Assembly: GCA_023150875.1 (NCBI GenBank)
Contig: JAKLKC010000022.1
Coordinates: forward strand, 1 to 64,000
Source: Myxococcota bacterium
GTDB taxonomy: Bacteria > Myxococcota_A > UBA796 > UBA9615 > JAKLKC01
Direction: 5' to 3'
DNA length: 64,000 bases
The position numbers and the translations under genes were made by a program. This document shows positions 8,180 through 16,640 of this stretch, piece by piece. Within the stretch, counting starts at the first letter, position 1. Every line of letters begins with the position of its first letter. The notes below the pieces were generated by a model. The model ran no database searches. It was not told where the DNA came from and worked only from the letters and a program-made list of their open reading frames with translations.

Positions 8180-8562
8180 TTCGGCAAGGCCCGCAGGCCG
8201 GAGTGGCCTGGTCGGCGCGGAGTGTAGTCCGAGTCGGCGCGGGAGCGAAGGACCGCAACGACGACGGGTCGTGATCCCCGGGGGCGCCGTGGGGGCATCG
8301 TCCGACGCTCCGGGGCCGTTCCCCCCGGATGGGTCCGGGTGCGGGTGGGCACAACGACCCGGCGGTCGAGTCCGGGGAGTTGTGTGCCGAGGCACAGCCC
8401 GGGACTCGGGAACCACGCGGCCCGGATCCGCGGGAGGAGGCGATTTTTGCCCGTCTCCGTAGGCCGGAGCGGACAGCTCGCGGCGTCCTGGAGGGCTTGG
8501 TGCGGAGGTTGCTAACGTGACCGCGCGCCCGGTGACGGACCGGTCGAACTCCAGGAGTCCCC
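8150..8562. other. Intergenic region between padR and nosZ
   Basis: 413 bp with no supported gene. It contains the PadR-type dyad at its left end and a second dyad, TGTGCC-GA-GGCACA (8383-8396). Near 8348-8388 a looser inverted pair, GGCACAAC and GTTGTGTGCC, surrounds the second dyad. The nosZ ribosome binding site AGGAG is at 8553-8557. No clear -35/-10 pair for nosZ could be fixed by eye. Confidence 0.5.
8383..8396. promoter_or_regulatory. Dyad upstream of nosZ with 4-6-4 spacing
   Basis: TGTG-N6-CACA, a perfect palindrome (TGTGCC GA GGCACA) centred about 173 bp before nosZ. The half-site spacing equals that of FNR/DNR boxes (TTGA-N6-TCAA), but the bases differ. A Crp/Fnr-family or other dimeric regulator is possible. 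Confidence 0.35.
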
Positions 8563-10527
8563 ATGCGCATTCTCGCTGTACCGCTGCTCGCCGCCGCGCT
8601 CGGCGTGTCCCTCGGAGCGGGCTGCGGCCCCGATGCCCCAGGACCGTCCGCCCCCGGGGGGGCCGTCGACCTCAAGCAGGTCATGGCCCAGCGCGGCCTG
8701 ACCGACGCCGACGTGATCGCCGCCGCCAAGACCTACACCCCCACCGGCAAGCACGACGAGTACGTGATCCTCGCCTCCGGCGGGCACGGGGGGAACCTCG
8801 TGGCCATCGGCGTGCCCAGCATGCGGATCCTCAAGTACGTCGCGGTCTTCGGGCCCGAGCCCTGGCAGGGCTACGGCTACGGCGGCCTGGGGGACAAGCT
8901 GCTCTACGAGGACTCGAAGCAGGGGGGCAAGCAGATCACCTGGGGGGACGTCCACCACCCGAACCTCTCCGAGACCAACGGCGAGTACGACGGGGAGTTC
9001 ATCTTCGTCAACGACAAGGCCAACGCCCGGATCGCCGTGGTGGACCTCAAGGACTTCACCACCAAGCAGATCATCGCCAACCGCCTCGTGATGAGCGACC
9101 ACGGCGGCGCCTTCGTCACCCCGAACACCGAGTACGTCGTCGAGACCAGCCAGTACCCCGCTCCCCTCGGGGGCGCCTACGCCCCCCTCTCCGAGTACAA
9201 GGACAAGTACCGGGGGGCGGCGACCTTCTGGAAGTTCGACCGGAGCCGGGGGCGGATCGACGAGGCGGCCTCCTTCGCCATCGAGCTGCCCCCCTACTCC
9301 CAGGACCTCGCCGACGCCGGCAAGTTCGACTCCGACGGCTGGGTCTTCATCGGCTCGTGGAACACCGAGATGTCCGCCGGCACCGAGGGGAAGGACAAGC
9401 CGCCCATGGAGAGCGGCGCCAGCCAGAACGACATGGACTACCTCCACATCATCGACTGGAAGAAGGCCGAGCAGCTCGTCCAGGCCGGGAAGACCACGGA
9501 CATCAACGGCATGCGGGTCCTGCCCCTGGCGACCGCGGCGGCGGAGGGGGTCCTGACCTTCGTGGGGGAGCCCAAGAGCCCCCACGGCTGCGACGTCACC
9601 CCCGACGGCAAGGCCATCGTCGTCGGGGGCAAGCTCGACACCCACGCGACCGTGTTCGAGTTCGCGAAGGTCAAGGAGCTGATCGCCAAGAAGGACTTCG
9701 AGGGGCGCGACGCCTACGGGGTGCCCATCCTGAACTTCCAGAAGGCGCTCCGGGGCCAGCAGGAGATCGGGCTCGGTCCCCTGCACACCGTCTTCGACGA
9801 GAAGGGCAACGCCTACACCTCGGTGTTCCTCGACAGCACCGTGGTCAAGTGGAACTACAACCAGATCGGCCAGCCCACCGAGGCCCTGCCGGTCCACTAC
9901 AACATCGGCCACATCACCGCCGCCGAGGGGGACAGCGCCAGCCCCGACGGGCGCTACGTGGTGGCCATGAACAAGATGGCCCAGGACCGGCACCTGGGCG
10001 TCGGCCCCCTGCTGCCCCAGAACTTCCAGCTCATCGACATCACCGGGCCCAAGATGGAGCTCATCTACGACCTCCCCATCCCCCTGGGCGAGCCCCACTA
10101 CGCCCAGATGATCAAGGCGGACAAGCTCAAGACCATCCAGGTCTACACCCCCGCGGGCACCGATCCCTACACCGACGAGGTGTCGCCCCACGCGGTGGCC
10201 GCGGGTGGCGAGCGCATCGAGCGCAACGGCAACAAGGTCGACGTCTACATGAGCGTCATCCGCAGCCACTTCACCCCGGACACCATCGAGGTGAACCAGG
10301 GCGACCTCGTGACGTTCCACCTGACGAACCTGGAGCAGGCCTTCGACCAGACCCACGGCTTCGCCGTGGACATGTACAACCTCAACGTGTCCCTGGAGCC
10401 CGGGAAGTACGAGCGGGTGAGCTTCGTCGCGGACCGCCCCGGCGTGTTCCCCCTGTACTGCACCGAGTTCTGCTCCGCCCTCCACCTGGAGATGGCGGGC
10501 TACCTGCTGGTCAAGCCCCGGGCCTGA
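8563..10527 (+). CDS. nosZ: Nitrous oxide reductase, clade II type, apparently a lipoprotein
   Basis: 654 residues. It reduces N2O to N2 outside the cytoplasmic membrane. The CuA domain is complete: H598, C633, C637, H641 and M644 (motif CTEFCSALHLEM). CuZ-type histidines include H131, H132 (DVHHPNLSETNGEYDG) and H180 (SDHGGAF). The signal is MRILAVPLLAAALGVSLGAGC with no twin arginine, so export is by Sec, the clade II hallmark. A Cys at 21 preceded by GAG suggests lipid anchoring, although the lipobox is imperfect. AGGAG lies 5 bases before the ATG. It is the first gene of a rightward nos operon and diverges from padR. Confidence 0.95.
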   Translation: MRILAVPLLAAALGVSLGAGCGPDAPGPSAPGGAVDLKQVMAQRGLTDADVIAAAKTYTPTGKHDEYVILASGGHGGNLVAIGVPSMRILKYVAVFGPEPWQGYGYGGLGDKLLYEDSKQGGKQITWGDVHHPNLSETNGEYDGEFIFVNDKANARIAVVDLKDFTTKQIIANRLVMSDHGGAFVTPNTEYVVETSQYPAPLGGAYAPLSEYKDKYRGAATFWKFDRSRGRIDEAASFAIELPPYSQDLADAGKFDSDGWVFIGSWNTEMSAGTEGKDKPPMESGASQNDMDYLHIIDWKKAEQLVQAGKTTDINGMRVLPLATAAAEGVLTFVGEPKSPHGCDVTPDGKAIVVGGKLDTHATVFEFAKVKELIAKKDFEGRDAYGVPILNFQKALRGQQEIGLGPLHTVFDEKGNAYTSVFLDSTVVKWNYNQIGQPTEALPVHYNIGHITAAEGDSASPDGRYVVAMNKMAQDRHLGVGPLLPQNFQLIDITGPKMELIYDLPIPLGEPHYAQMIKADKLKTIQVYTPAGTDPYTDEVSPHAVAAGGERIERNGNKVDVYMSVIRSHFTPDTIEVNQGDLVTFHLTNLEQAFDQTHGFAVDMYNLNVSLEPGKYERVSFVADRPGVFPLYCTEFCSALHLEMAGYLLVKPRA

Positions 10528-10568
10528 GGTCCCGGCGGACCGCTCCAAAAGGGATGGGAGTCCCCAAC

Positions 10569-11042
10569 ATGAAGCTCGCGCTGCCCTTCGCCGCCCTCAT
10601 CGCCCTCGGGGGGTGCGGCGGCTCCACCGACGGGACCGGCTCCTCCACCGCGCCCCCTACGCCCGTCGCGCCCGCCGCTTCCCCGGCGGCCGAGGCGCCC
10701 TCGCCCGACGGACCGGCGGACCTGGCGATCCCCGACGTCTCCTCGCTGCCCACCGACGCCGCCTCCCTGGCCAGGGGGAAGTCGGTGTTCGACGGCAAGG
10801 GGTGTGGCGCGTGCCACGCCTTCGGATCCAAGCTGGTGGGCCCCGACCTCACCGGGCTCAAGGAGCGCCGCTCGACGCCGTGGCTCGCCCGCATGATCCG
10901 CCACCCGGAGCAGATGACCAAGCGGGACCCCGTCGCCAAGGACCTGTTCCGGACCCACATGGTCCAGATGACGGACCAGCGGATCGACGACGAGGACCTG
11001 AAGCTCCTGCTCGCCTACCTGCTGGAAAGGAAGGAGGGCTGA
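10569..11042 (+). CDS. Monoheme cytochrome c lipoprotein of the nos operon
   Basis: 157 residues. Lipobox LGGC (C16) is followed by a Pro/Ala-rich linker (17-60) and a class I cytochrome c domain with CGACH at 79-83. A distal Met is probably M116 or one of M131/M134. The anchored, tethered heme domain suggests it delivers electrons to NosZ at the membrane surface. It lies 41 bp downstream of nosZ and 2 bp upstream of the NosB-like gene. The start at 10569 follows GGGAG by 8 bases; an earlier ATG at 10554 is less well placed. Confidence 0.85.
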   Translation: MKLALPFAALIALGGCGGSTDGTGSSTAPPTPVAPAASPAAEAPSPDGPADLAIPDVSSLPTDAASLARGKSVFDGKGCGACHAFGSKLVGPDLTGLKERRSTPWLARMIRHPEQMTKRDPVAKDLFRTHMVQMTDQRIDDEDLKLLLAYLLERKEG

Positions 11043-11044
11043 CC

Positions 11045-11764
11045 ATGGGCGCCGCGCCGGTCCACCCGGTCGAAGAGAAGTCGCGGCTCGTCTCCGGACC
11101 CCGGGCGACCTGGTCCCGCTCCCAGAGGTGGGTCGTGCTGGGCCTCGCCCTGCTTGGGGCCGCGCTCATCGCCGTCTCGTACTTCCTCCCCTACTGGCAC
11201 TTCGCCCTGTTCGCCCCCCAGTACCCGAAGGGCCTGAACCTGGTGATCTCCCTCACCGGCGTGACCGGGGACGTCCAGGAGATCGACATCATCAACCACT
11301 ACATCGGCATGGGTCACCTGGGGGAGGCCGCGAAGCTGGAGCGCCAGCTCGCGGCGTGGGGGATCGGCGTCGCCGGGGCGGCGATCGCGGTCCTCATCGT
11401 CGCCTCGGGCCGGAGGCTCGGGTGGCTGGCGACCCTGCCCGCGGTGGTGCTGCCGCTGGGCTTCGTGCTGGACACCTTCTACTGGATGTACCGGTTCGGC
11501 CACGAGCTGGACCCCATGGCCCCCATCACCATGAAGCCCTTCACCCCCACCCTCTTCGGGGAGGGGAGGGTGGGCCAGTTCCGCACCCTCGCCACGCCGG
11601 AGTGGGGCTTCTGGCTCTCCCTCGCGGGGTTCGCCCTGGTGGTCTACGCGGTGGTCCGCCGACGCCGCGTGTGCCACGCCTGCCCGCTCCACGACCGCTG
11701 CGGCCTCGTGTGCCCGAAGGCGCTGGTGGGGGTCCCCGGGGATCCCGGGGTGGGGGGGCGGTGA
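11045..11764 (+). CDS. NosB-like polytopic membrane protein with C-terminal Cys cluster
   Basis: 239 residues with four hydrophobic segments (about 28-50, 100-120, 127-148, 184-205). FLPYWHFALFAP and the YPKGLNLVISLTGVTGDVQEID stretch resemble the NosB-type membrane protein found after nosZ in clade II clusters, whose role is not established. After the last helix the cytosolic tail carries C210-x2-C213-x5-C219-x3-C223, a possible zinc or iron-sulfur site. The gene ends in GTGA shared with nosD, so translation is coupled. The identification rests on position and topology as much as on sequence. Confidence 0.6.
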   Translation: MGAAPVHPVEEKSRLVSGPRATWSRSQRWVVLGLALLGAALIAVSYFLPYWHFALFAPQYPKGLNLVISLTGVTGDVQEIDIINHYIGMGHLGEAAKLERQLAAWGIGVAGAAIAVLIVASGRRLGWLATLPAVVLPLGFVLDTFYWMYRFGHELDPMAPITMKPFTPTLFGEGRVGQFRTLATPEWGFWLSLAGFALVVYAVVRRRRVCHACPLHDRCGLVCPKALVGVPGDPGVGGR

Positions 11765-13077
11765 GGTTCGCGCTCCCGGGGCTGCTGCTGGCCGGCGCGT
11801 TGGTGGCGGCGGACCCGGGCCACGCCCCCCCGGTGGGCGGTGCCCCGCCGCAGGCCGCCGCCCGCACCGATCTGCCGGGCGGCCCTCCCCGGGAGGCGCG
11901 GGTGGAGCCCGGCGAGGCTCTCTCCGCCGCCCTCGCCGCCCTGCCCGCGGGCTCCTCGGTGCGGCTCGGGGCGGGGGTGCACGCCGGGCCGGTGGTGGTG
12001 GACCGGCCCCTGAGCCTCGTCGGGGAGCCCGGCGCCGTGGTCCAGGGCCCCGGCCGGGGAACGGTGCTGTCCATCGTCGCCCCCGACGTGCGGGTGGCGG
12101 ACCTCCGGGTCACCGGAGGGGGGGCGAACCCCACCGCGGGGGACGCGGGGATCCTCGTCGCCGGGGACCGGGCGGTGCTGGAGCGGGTGAGGGTCGACCG
12201 GGCCCTCATCGGGATCGACCTGAGGCAGGTGCAAGGGGCGACGGTCCGGGACTGCCACGTCGCCGGCCGCACCGACCTGCCGCTGGGGCAGCGGGGGGAC
12301 GGGATCCGCCTGTGGGAGTCCCGGGACAACCTCGTCCAGGGGAACCGGCTGGAGGACGTCCGGGACCTGGTGGTCTGGTACTCCGACGACAACCGCTTCG
12401 TCGGCAACGAGGTGACCCGCGCCCGCTACGGCACCCACTTCATGCACGCCGACGACAACGTGGTCTCGGGCAGCGTCTTCCGGGACGACGTGGTGGGCGT
12501 CTTCGTGATGTACAGCCGGGGCGTGGAGCTGGACGGGAACCTCGTCACCGGCGGGAAGGGCGCGGCGGGAGTCGGGCTGGGGTTCAAGGAGAGCGAGGGC
12601 GTGATCGCCCGGGGGAACCGCCTCGTGGGGAACACCACCGGGATCTACCTGGACACCACGCCCCAACAGGTCGGCGGCCTCGCCCGCTTCGAGGGCAACC
12701 TGGTGGCCTACAACGACGTGGGGCTGAGGATCCACGGCTCCCAGGTGGGGGCGCAGTTCGTGGGGAACTCCTTCCACGAGAACCTCGCCCAGGTCGCCGT
12801 CGACGGCCGGGGGAACGCCCTGGGCTCCCGCTTCGCGGGCAACGCGTGGAGCGACTACGCCGGCTACGACCTCGACCGGGACGGCTACGGGGACCTGCCC
12901 CACGAGCTGAGGCGCCTCTCGGACACGCTGCGGGACCGGCGGCCCGCCATCGCGTTCTTCGCCGGCACCCCCGCGGCGGGGCTGCTGGACCTGCTGGGCG
13001 CGGCCTTCCCCATGTTCGGGCCCGCGCCCCTGGCCCGGGACGAGCGCCCGGCGATGCGCCGCGGAGGGGCGACGTGA
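11761..13077 (+). CDS. nosD: NosD, periplasmic copper-center maturation factor
   Basis: 438 residues. A signal peptide is followed by parallel beta-helix (PbH1/CASH) repeats of the form GD-x-N-x-V-x-GN (for example NLVQGNRLEDVRDLVVWY and YGTHFMHADDNVVSGSVF). NosD works with the NosFY ABC transporter to assemble the CuZ center of NosZ. The GTG start at 11761 overlaps the preceding TGA by four bases (GTGA), and the gene ends in the same arrangement with nosF. Length matches the family. The C-terminal YAGYDLDRDGYGDLPHE is typical of NosD. Confident on both domain and context. Confidence 0.93.
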   Translation: MRFALPGLLLAGALVAADPGHAPPVGGAPPQAAARTDLPGGPPREARVEPGEALSAALAALPAGSSVRLGAGVHAGPVVVDRPLSLVGEPGAVVQGPGRGTVLSIVAPDVRVADLRVTGGGANPTAGDAGILVAGDRAVLERVRVDRALIGIDLRQVQGATVRDCHVAGRTDLPLGQRGDGIRLWESRDNLVQGNRLEDVRDLVVWYSDDNRFVGNEVTRARYGTHFMHADDNVVSGSVFRDDVVGVFVMYSRGVELDGNLVTGGKGAAGVGLGFKESEGVIARGNRLVGNTTGIYLDTTPQQVGGLARFEGNLVAYNDVGLRIHGSQVGAQFVGNSFHENLAQVAVDGRGNALGSRFAGNAWSDYAGYDLDRDGYGDLPHELRRLSDTLRDRRPAIAFFAGTPAAGLLDLLGAAFPMFGPAPLARDERPAMRRGGAT

Positions 13078-13826
13078 TCCCCCCCCGGGACGGTGGGGGC
13101 TGCCCGGCGGTCCGGGTCGGCGGCCTGGTCAAGCGGTACGGGGCCCGGGCGGTCCTGAAGGGGGTGGACCTGGAGATCGCCCCCGGCGAGCGGGTGGCCC
13201 TGGTCGGTCCCAACGGCTCGGGGAAGACGACGCTGATGCGCTGCCTCCTGGGCCTGGTGCGGGCCACGGGGCAGGTGCGGATCGCCGGACACGACGCCTG
13301 GTCCGAGCACGAGGCCGCCCAGGTGCACGTCGCCTACGTCCCCCAGCGGGCCCCGGGGCTCCCGGCCACGGTGGCCCAGGTGGTGGAGTTCTGGAGCGCC
13401 ACCCGGCGCCTGGGGGCGGAGCGCCTCGGGGCGGTGGCGCGGGTCTTCGGCCTGGACGTGGAGGCCCTGGGGACGGTCCCCTTCACGGCCCTGTCCGGGG
13501 GGATGCAGCAGAAGCTCCTGGCGGCCATGGCGCTGGCGACGGAGTGCCCGATCCTGCTCTTCGACGAGCCCACCGCGAACCTCGATCCCCAGGCCCGGGA
13601 GGTCTTCCTGGCCATGCTCCGGGACCGCAGGCCCGCGCCCACGGTGGTGCTGTCCTCCCACCGCCTGGAGGAGGTGACCCACCTGGTGGACCGGGTGCTG
13701 GTGCTGACCGACGGGCGGATCACCTTCGACGCCCCCGTGGACCGCTTCCTCACCGAGCCCGGCGTGGCGGCGGCGGCGGGCATGGACACCGGCGGCCGCG
13801 TGGTCCCTTTCGGGAGGACCCGGTGA
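13074..13826 (+). CDS. nosF: NosF, ABC transporter ATPase for CuZ assembly
   Basis: 250 residues. Walker A is GPNGSGKTT (45-53), the signature is LSGGMQQK, Walker B is ILLFDEPTANLDP and the switch region is SSHRLEE. It powers the NosY membrane partner. GTG start at 13074 inside a GTGA overlap with nosD, and it ends in the same overlap with nosL. The C-terminal tail after residue 225 is short, as expected. Confidence 0.93.
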   Translation: MIPPRDGGGCPAVRVGGLVKRYGARAVLKGVDLEIAPGERVALVGPNGSGKTTLMRCLLGLVRATGQVRIAGHDAWSEHEAAQVHVAYVPQRAPGLPATVAQVVEFWSATRRLGAERLGAVARVFGLDVEALGTVPFTALSGGMQQKLLAAMALATECPILLFDEPTANLDPQAREVFLAMLRDRRPAPTVVLSSHRLEEVTHLVDRVLVLTDGRITFDAPVDRFLTEPGVAAAAGMDTGGRVVPFGRTR

Positions 13827-14257
13827 GGCGGATCCGGGGACCCCGGTGGGGGACGCTCCTGGCCCTCGCGGTGGCGCTGCCCCTGTCCGCCTGCGGGCGG
13901 GACCTGGACCGCCCGGTCCCCGTCCCCTGGGACAAGGTCGCCTGCGATCACTGCGGGATGCTGGTGGGCGAGCCGCGCCACGCCGCGGAGCTGGTGACCC
14001 GGTCCGGCGACGTGGAGTTCTTCGACGACCCCGGCTGCCTCTTCCGCTACGAGGCGGAGCGCTCCCCCGCCGTCGCCCACCTGTGGTTCCGCGGCGGCGA
14101 GGGCGAGGACGCCTGGCTGCCGGACGTCGGGGTGGCCTTCGCCACCGGCGCGACCACCCCCATGGGCAGCGGGCTCGTGGCCGTCCCCGCCGGGACGCCG
14201 GGGGCCCTGTCCCTCCCCGACGCCCGGGCCCGGGCCCTCTCCGGGGGGCGGCCGTGA
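13823..14257 (+). CDS. nosL: NosL, copper chaperone lipoprotein
   Basis: 144 residues. Lipobox LSAC (C24). CDHCGM at 41-46 is the Cu(I)-binding motif of NosL, which delivers copper to NosZ. The rest (FFDDPGCLFRYE, AWLPDVGVAF, TPMGSGLVAV) follows the family. GTG start at 13823 with GTGA overlaps on both sides. Confidence 0.92.
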   Translation: MRRIRGPRWGTLLALAVALPLSACGRDLDRPVPVPWDKVACDHCGMLVGEPRHAAELVTRSGDVEFFDDPGCLFRYEAERSPAVAHLWFRGGEGEDAWLPDVGVAFATGATTPMGSGLVAVPAGTPGALSLPDARARALSGGRP

Positions 14258-15075
14258 GCGCGGCGGTCCTGCGGATCGAGGCCCGGGGAGTCGCCCGGGC
14301 CCGGTGGTTCACCGCCGCGTGGGTGCTGGCGGCCGCCCTGGTGGGCTTCTTCGTCGTGGTGGGGTCCCGGGAGTCGGCGGTGGTGGGGTTCACGGGGCTC
14401 GGCCGGGTGATGGGGGGCGTCGTCCAGGCGTCGCTGCTCTTCCTGCCCCTGCTCGCCCTGCTCTCCACCACCCAGGCGGCGTCGGCCGCCCGCCAGCAGG
14501 GGGTGTTGGAGTGGTACCTCGCCCACCCTCTGTCCCGGGCGCGGGTCTTCTGGGGCCTGTTCCTGCCCCGGCTCGGCGCCGTGCTGCTGCCGGTGGCGGG
14601 CTCGGTGGCGGTGCTGGCGGCGGTCGCCTGGGGCCTGGGGCAGCCCGTGGGCGTGGCCCTCCTCGGGGAGTTCCTGCTGCTCCTGCTGGGGCAGGGCTTC
14701 TGCTTCGCCGCCCTGGGCATGGCGGTGGGCGTGACGGCCCGGGCGCCGGAGCAGGCGCTCCTCCTGGGCCTGAGCCTGTGGGCGGCCTGCGCGGCGCTGG
14801 TGGACTTCGTGCTGCTGGGGCTGCTGCTCCGCTGGGACCTCCCCCCCCAGGCGGTGTTCGGGATCGCGGTGGCGAACCCGATCCAGGCGGGGAGGGTCGG
14901 CATGCTCGCCGGCCTCGATCCCCAGCTCGGGGTGCTGGGGCCCGTGGGCACCTGGGCCACCATCACGCTGGGGGCGCCGGCGACCGTCGCCTACGGGCTC
15001 GCCTGGCCCTTCGCGGTGGGCGGCGCCGCCCTTCTGGGGGCCCGTCGCCGTTTCCTGAAGGGAGACTTACTGTGA
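14254..15075 (+). CDS. nosY: NosY, ABC-2-type permease
   Basis: 273 residues with six transmembrane helices. LEWYLAHPLSRARVFWGLFL is the conserved cytosolic loop of ABC-2 permeases, and VANPIQAGRVGMLAGLDPQL is typical of NosY. It forms the NosFY transporter with the upstream ATPase. GTG start at 14254, last of four consecutive GTGA junctions in this operon. The next gene begins 57 bp later. Confidence 0.92.
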   Translation: MSAAVLRIEARGVARARWFTAAWVLAAALVGFFVVVGSRESAVVGFTGLGRVMGGVVQASLLFLPLLALLSTTQAASAARQQGVLEWYLAHPLSRARVFWGLFLPRLGAVLLPVAGSVAVLAAVAWGLGQPVGVALLGEFLLLLLGQGFCFAALGMAVGVTARAPEQALLLGLSLWAACAALVDFVLLGLLLRWDLPPQAVFGIAVANPIQAGRVGMLAGLDPQLGVLGPVGTWATITLGAPATVAYGLAWPFAVGGAALLGARRRFLKGDLL

Positions 15076-15131
15076 GCGCCCGCTGCGCTTCGCTCGCCGC
15101 CGCGAGCGACCCGCGCCCGGAGGAGTCCCCC

Positions 15132-16496
15132 GTGAGCGACAAGGGCTGGAACTACCGCACCGTCATCGAGCCGTTCCGCATCAAGATGGTGGAGGCGATC
15201 CCCATCCTCTCGGCCTCGGAGCGCCGGGCGGCCCTGGACCGGGCGGGGCACAACCTGTTCCGCCTGGACGCCCGGGAGGTCACCATCGACCTGCTGACCG
15301 ACTCTGGCACCGGCGCCCTGAGCGCCGAGCAGTGGGCGGCGATGATGGTGGGGGACGAGACCTACGCCGGCAGCCGGTCCTTCCACCGCCTGGAGGCGGT
15401 GGTGCGGCGGGTGATCGGCCACCCCCACTTCTTCCCGGTCCACCAGGGCAGGGCGGCGGAGCGGATCCTCGCCCGCACCATGCTCTCCCCGGGGCAGGTG
15501 GTCCTCAACAACACCCACTTCGACACCACCCGCGCCAACGTCGAGCAGGCCGGCGCCCTGGCCGAGGACCTGCCCGTCGCCGCCGCCGCCGTGCCCGAGG
15601 ACGAGTCCGCGTTCAAGGGCGACATGGACCTCGCCGCCCTGGACGAGGCCCTGGCGCGGCACGGGGAGCGGGTGGCCCTGGTGATGCTCACCCTCACCAA
15701 CAACGCCGCCGGGGGGCAGCCGGTGAGCATGGCCAACGTCGAGGCGGTCTCCGCCCGGTGCCGGGCGGCGGGGGTGCCGTTCTTCCTGGACGCCGCGCGC
15801 TTCGCCGAGAACGCCTGGTTCATCCACACCCGGGAGCCGGCCTACGCCTCGTGGAGCGTGGCGGACATCGCCCGGCGCCTCTTCGACCTGGCCGACGGCT
15901 GCACCCTGTCGGCGAAGAAGGACGGGATCTCCCACATCGGGGGCCTGCTCACCACCCGGGACCCGGCGCTCGCGGAGCGGTTCCGGAACGAGCTGATCCT
16001 GGGCGAGGGCTTCCCCACCTACGGCGGCCTGGCGGGGCGGGACCTGGAGGCCGTCGCCGTGGGGCTGGAGGAGGCCCTGGACCCGGACTACCTCCGCTAC
16101 CGCGCCCGGACCGTCGCCTACCTGGCCGAGGGGCTGCTGGCGGTGGGCGTGCCGGTGGTCCGCCCCCCGGGAGGCCACGCCGTCTACCTCGACGCCGGCC
16201 GGCTGCTGCCCCACATCCCCAAGGACGCCTTCCCCGGCCAGGCCCTCGCCACCGCCCTCTACGTGGAGGGGGGCGTGCGGGGAGTCGAGGTGGGCTCCTT
16301 CATGTTCCCGGCGGCGCGCCTCCAGCTCGTCCGGCTGGCGCTCCCCCGGCGCTCGTACACCCAGGCCCACGTGGACTACGTCATCGAGGTCGCCGCCCGG
16401 GTCCAGGCCCGGGCGGGGGACCTGCGCGGTTACCGGATCACCGAGGAACCGCCGTTCCTGAGGCACTTCTCGGCGTCCCTCGCCCCCCTCGGGTGA
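15132..16496 (+). CDS. Tryptophanase-like PLP lyase
   Basis: 454 residues of the beta-eliminating tryptophanase/tyrosine phenol-lyase family. The PLP lysine lies in SAKKDG (K262/K263) and the cofactor Asp in FFLDAARFAENAWF. LTLTNNAAGGQPVS and FPVHQGRAAE are family signatures. Substrate choice: after the conserved Glu386 the sequence is VEVGSF, as in tryptophanases, where tyrosine phenol-lyases have MERG with a phenolate-binding Arg. It should therefore split tryptophan to indole, pyruvate and ammonia. The GTG start at 15132 follows GGAGGAG. Its position between nosY and the heme-copper genes is unexpected and may be passive co-transcription. Confidence 0.85.
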   Translation: MSDKGWNYRTVIEPFRIKMVEAIPILSASERRAALDRAGHNLFRLDAREVTIDLLTDSGTGALSAEQWAAMMVGDETYAGSRSFHRLEAVVRRVIGHPHFFPVHQGRAAERILARTMLSPGQVVLNNTHFDTTRANVEQAGALAEDLPVAAAAVPEDESAFKGDMDLAALDEALARHGERVALVMLTLTNNAAGGQPVSMANVEAVSARCRAAGVPFFLDAARFAENAWFIHTREPAYASWSVADIARRLFDLADGCTLSAKKDGISHIGGLLTTRDPALAERFRNELILGEGFPTYGGLAGRDLEAVAVGLEEALDPDYLRYRARTVAYLAEGLLAVGVPVVRPPGGHAVYLDAGRLLPHIPKDAFPGQALATALYVEGGVRGVEVGSFMFPAARLQLVRLALPRRSYTQAHVDYVIEVAARVQARAGDLRGYRITEEPPFLRHFSASLAPLG

Positions 16497-16559
16497 GCCG
16501 CCCCGAAACCCGTCCCGGGGGCGACGAGCGGTGCCCCGACACCTGATCGGGACCCTTTC

Positions 16560-16579
16560 AACGGACATGGAAGTCTGTT
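16560..16579. promoter_or_regulatory. Dyad in the promoter region of the heme-copper operon
   Basis: AACGGAC (16560-16566), six bases, then GTCTGTT (16573-16579): a 7-bp dyad with one mismatch. It is followed immediately by TTAAGA (16578-16583), a possible -10. A regulator bound here would cover the promoter of the downstream operon. The nearby Rrf2 protein is one candidate. Confidence 0.4.
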
Positions 16580-16640
16580 AAGAACCTCGCTGCGAACCGT
16601 GGGCCGGCGGTCCCACCCCGGACCCAGGAGGAACGAGAGC

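Noticed and set aside
8383-8396. Crp-type binding site
   Set aside because: TGTG and CACA are separated by six, not eight, bases, so it does not fit the TGTGA-N6-TCACA form; kept only as an unassigned dyad.
8512-10548. 678-codon minus-strand frame opposite nosZ
   Set aside because: Low-complexity Val/Gly/His-rich translation; nosZ is certain on the other strand.
15132-16496. Tyrosine phenol-lyase
   Set aside because: The substrate-site segment is VEVGSF, as in tryptophanases, not MERG with the phenolate-binding Arg.
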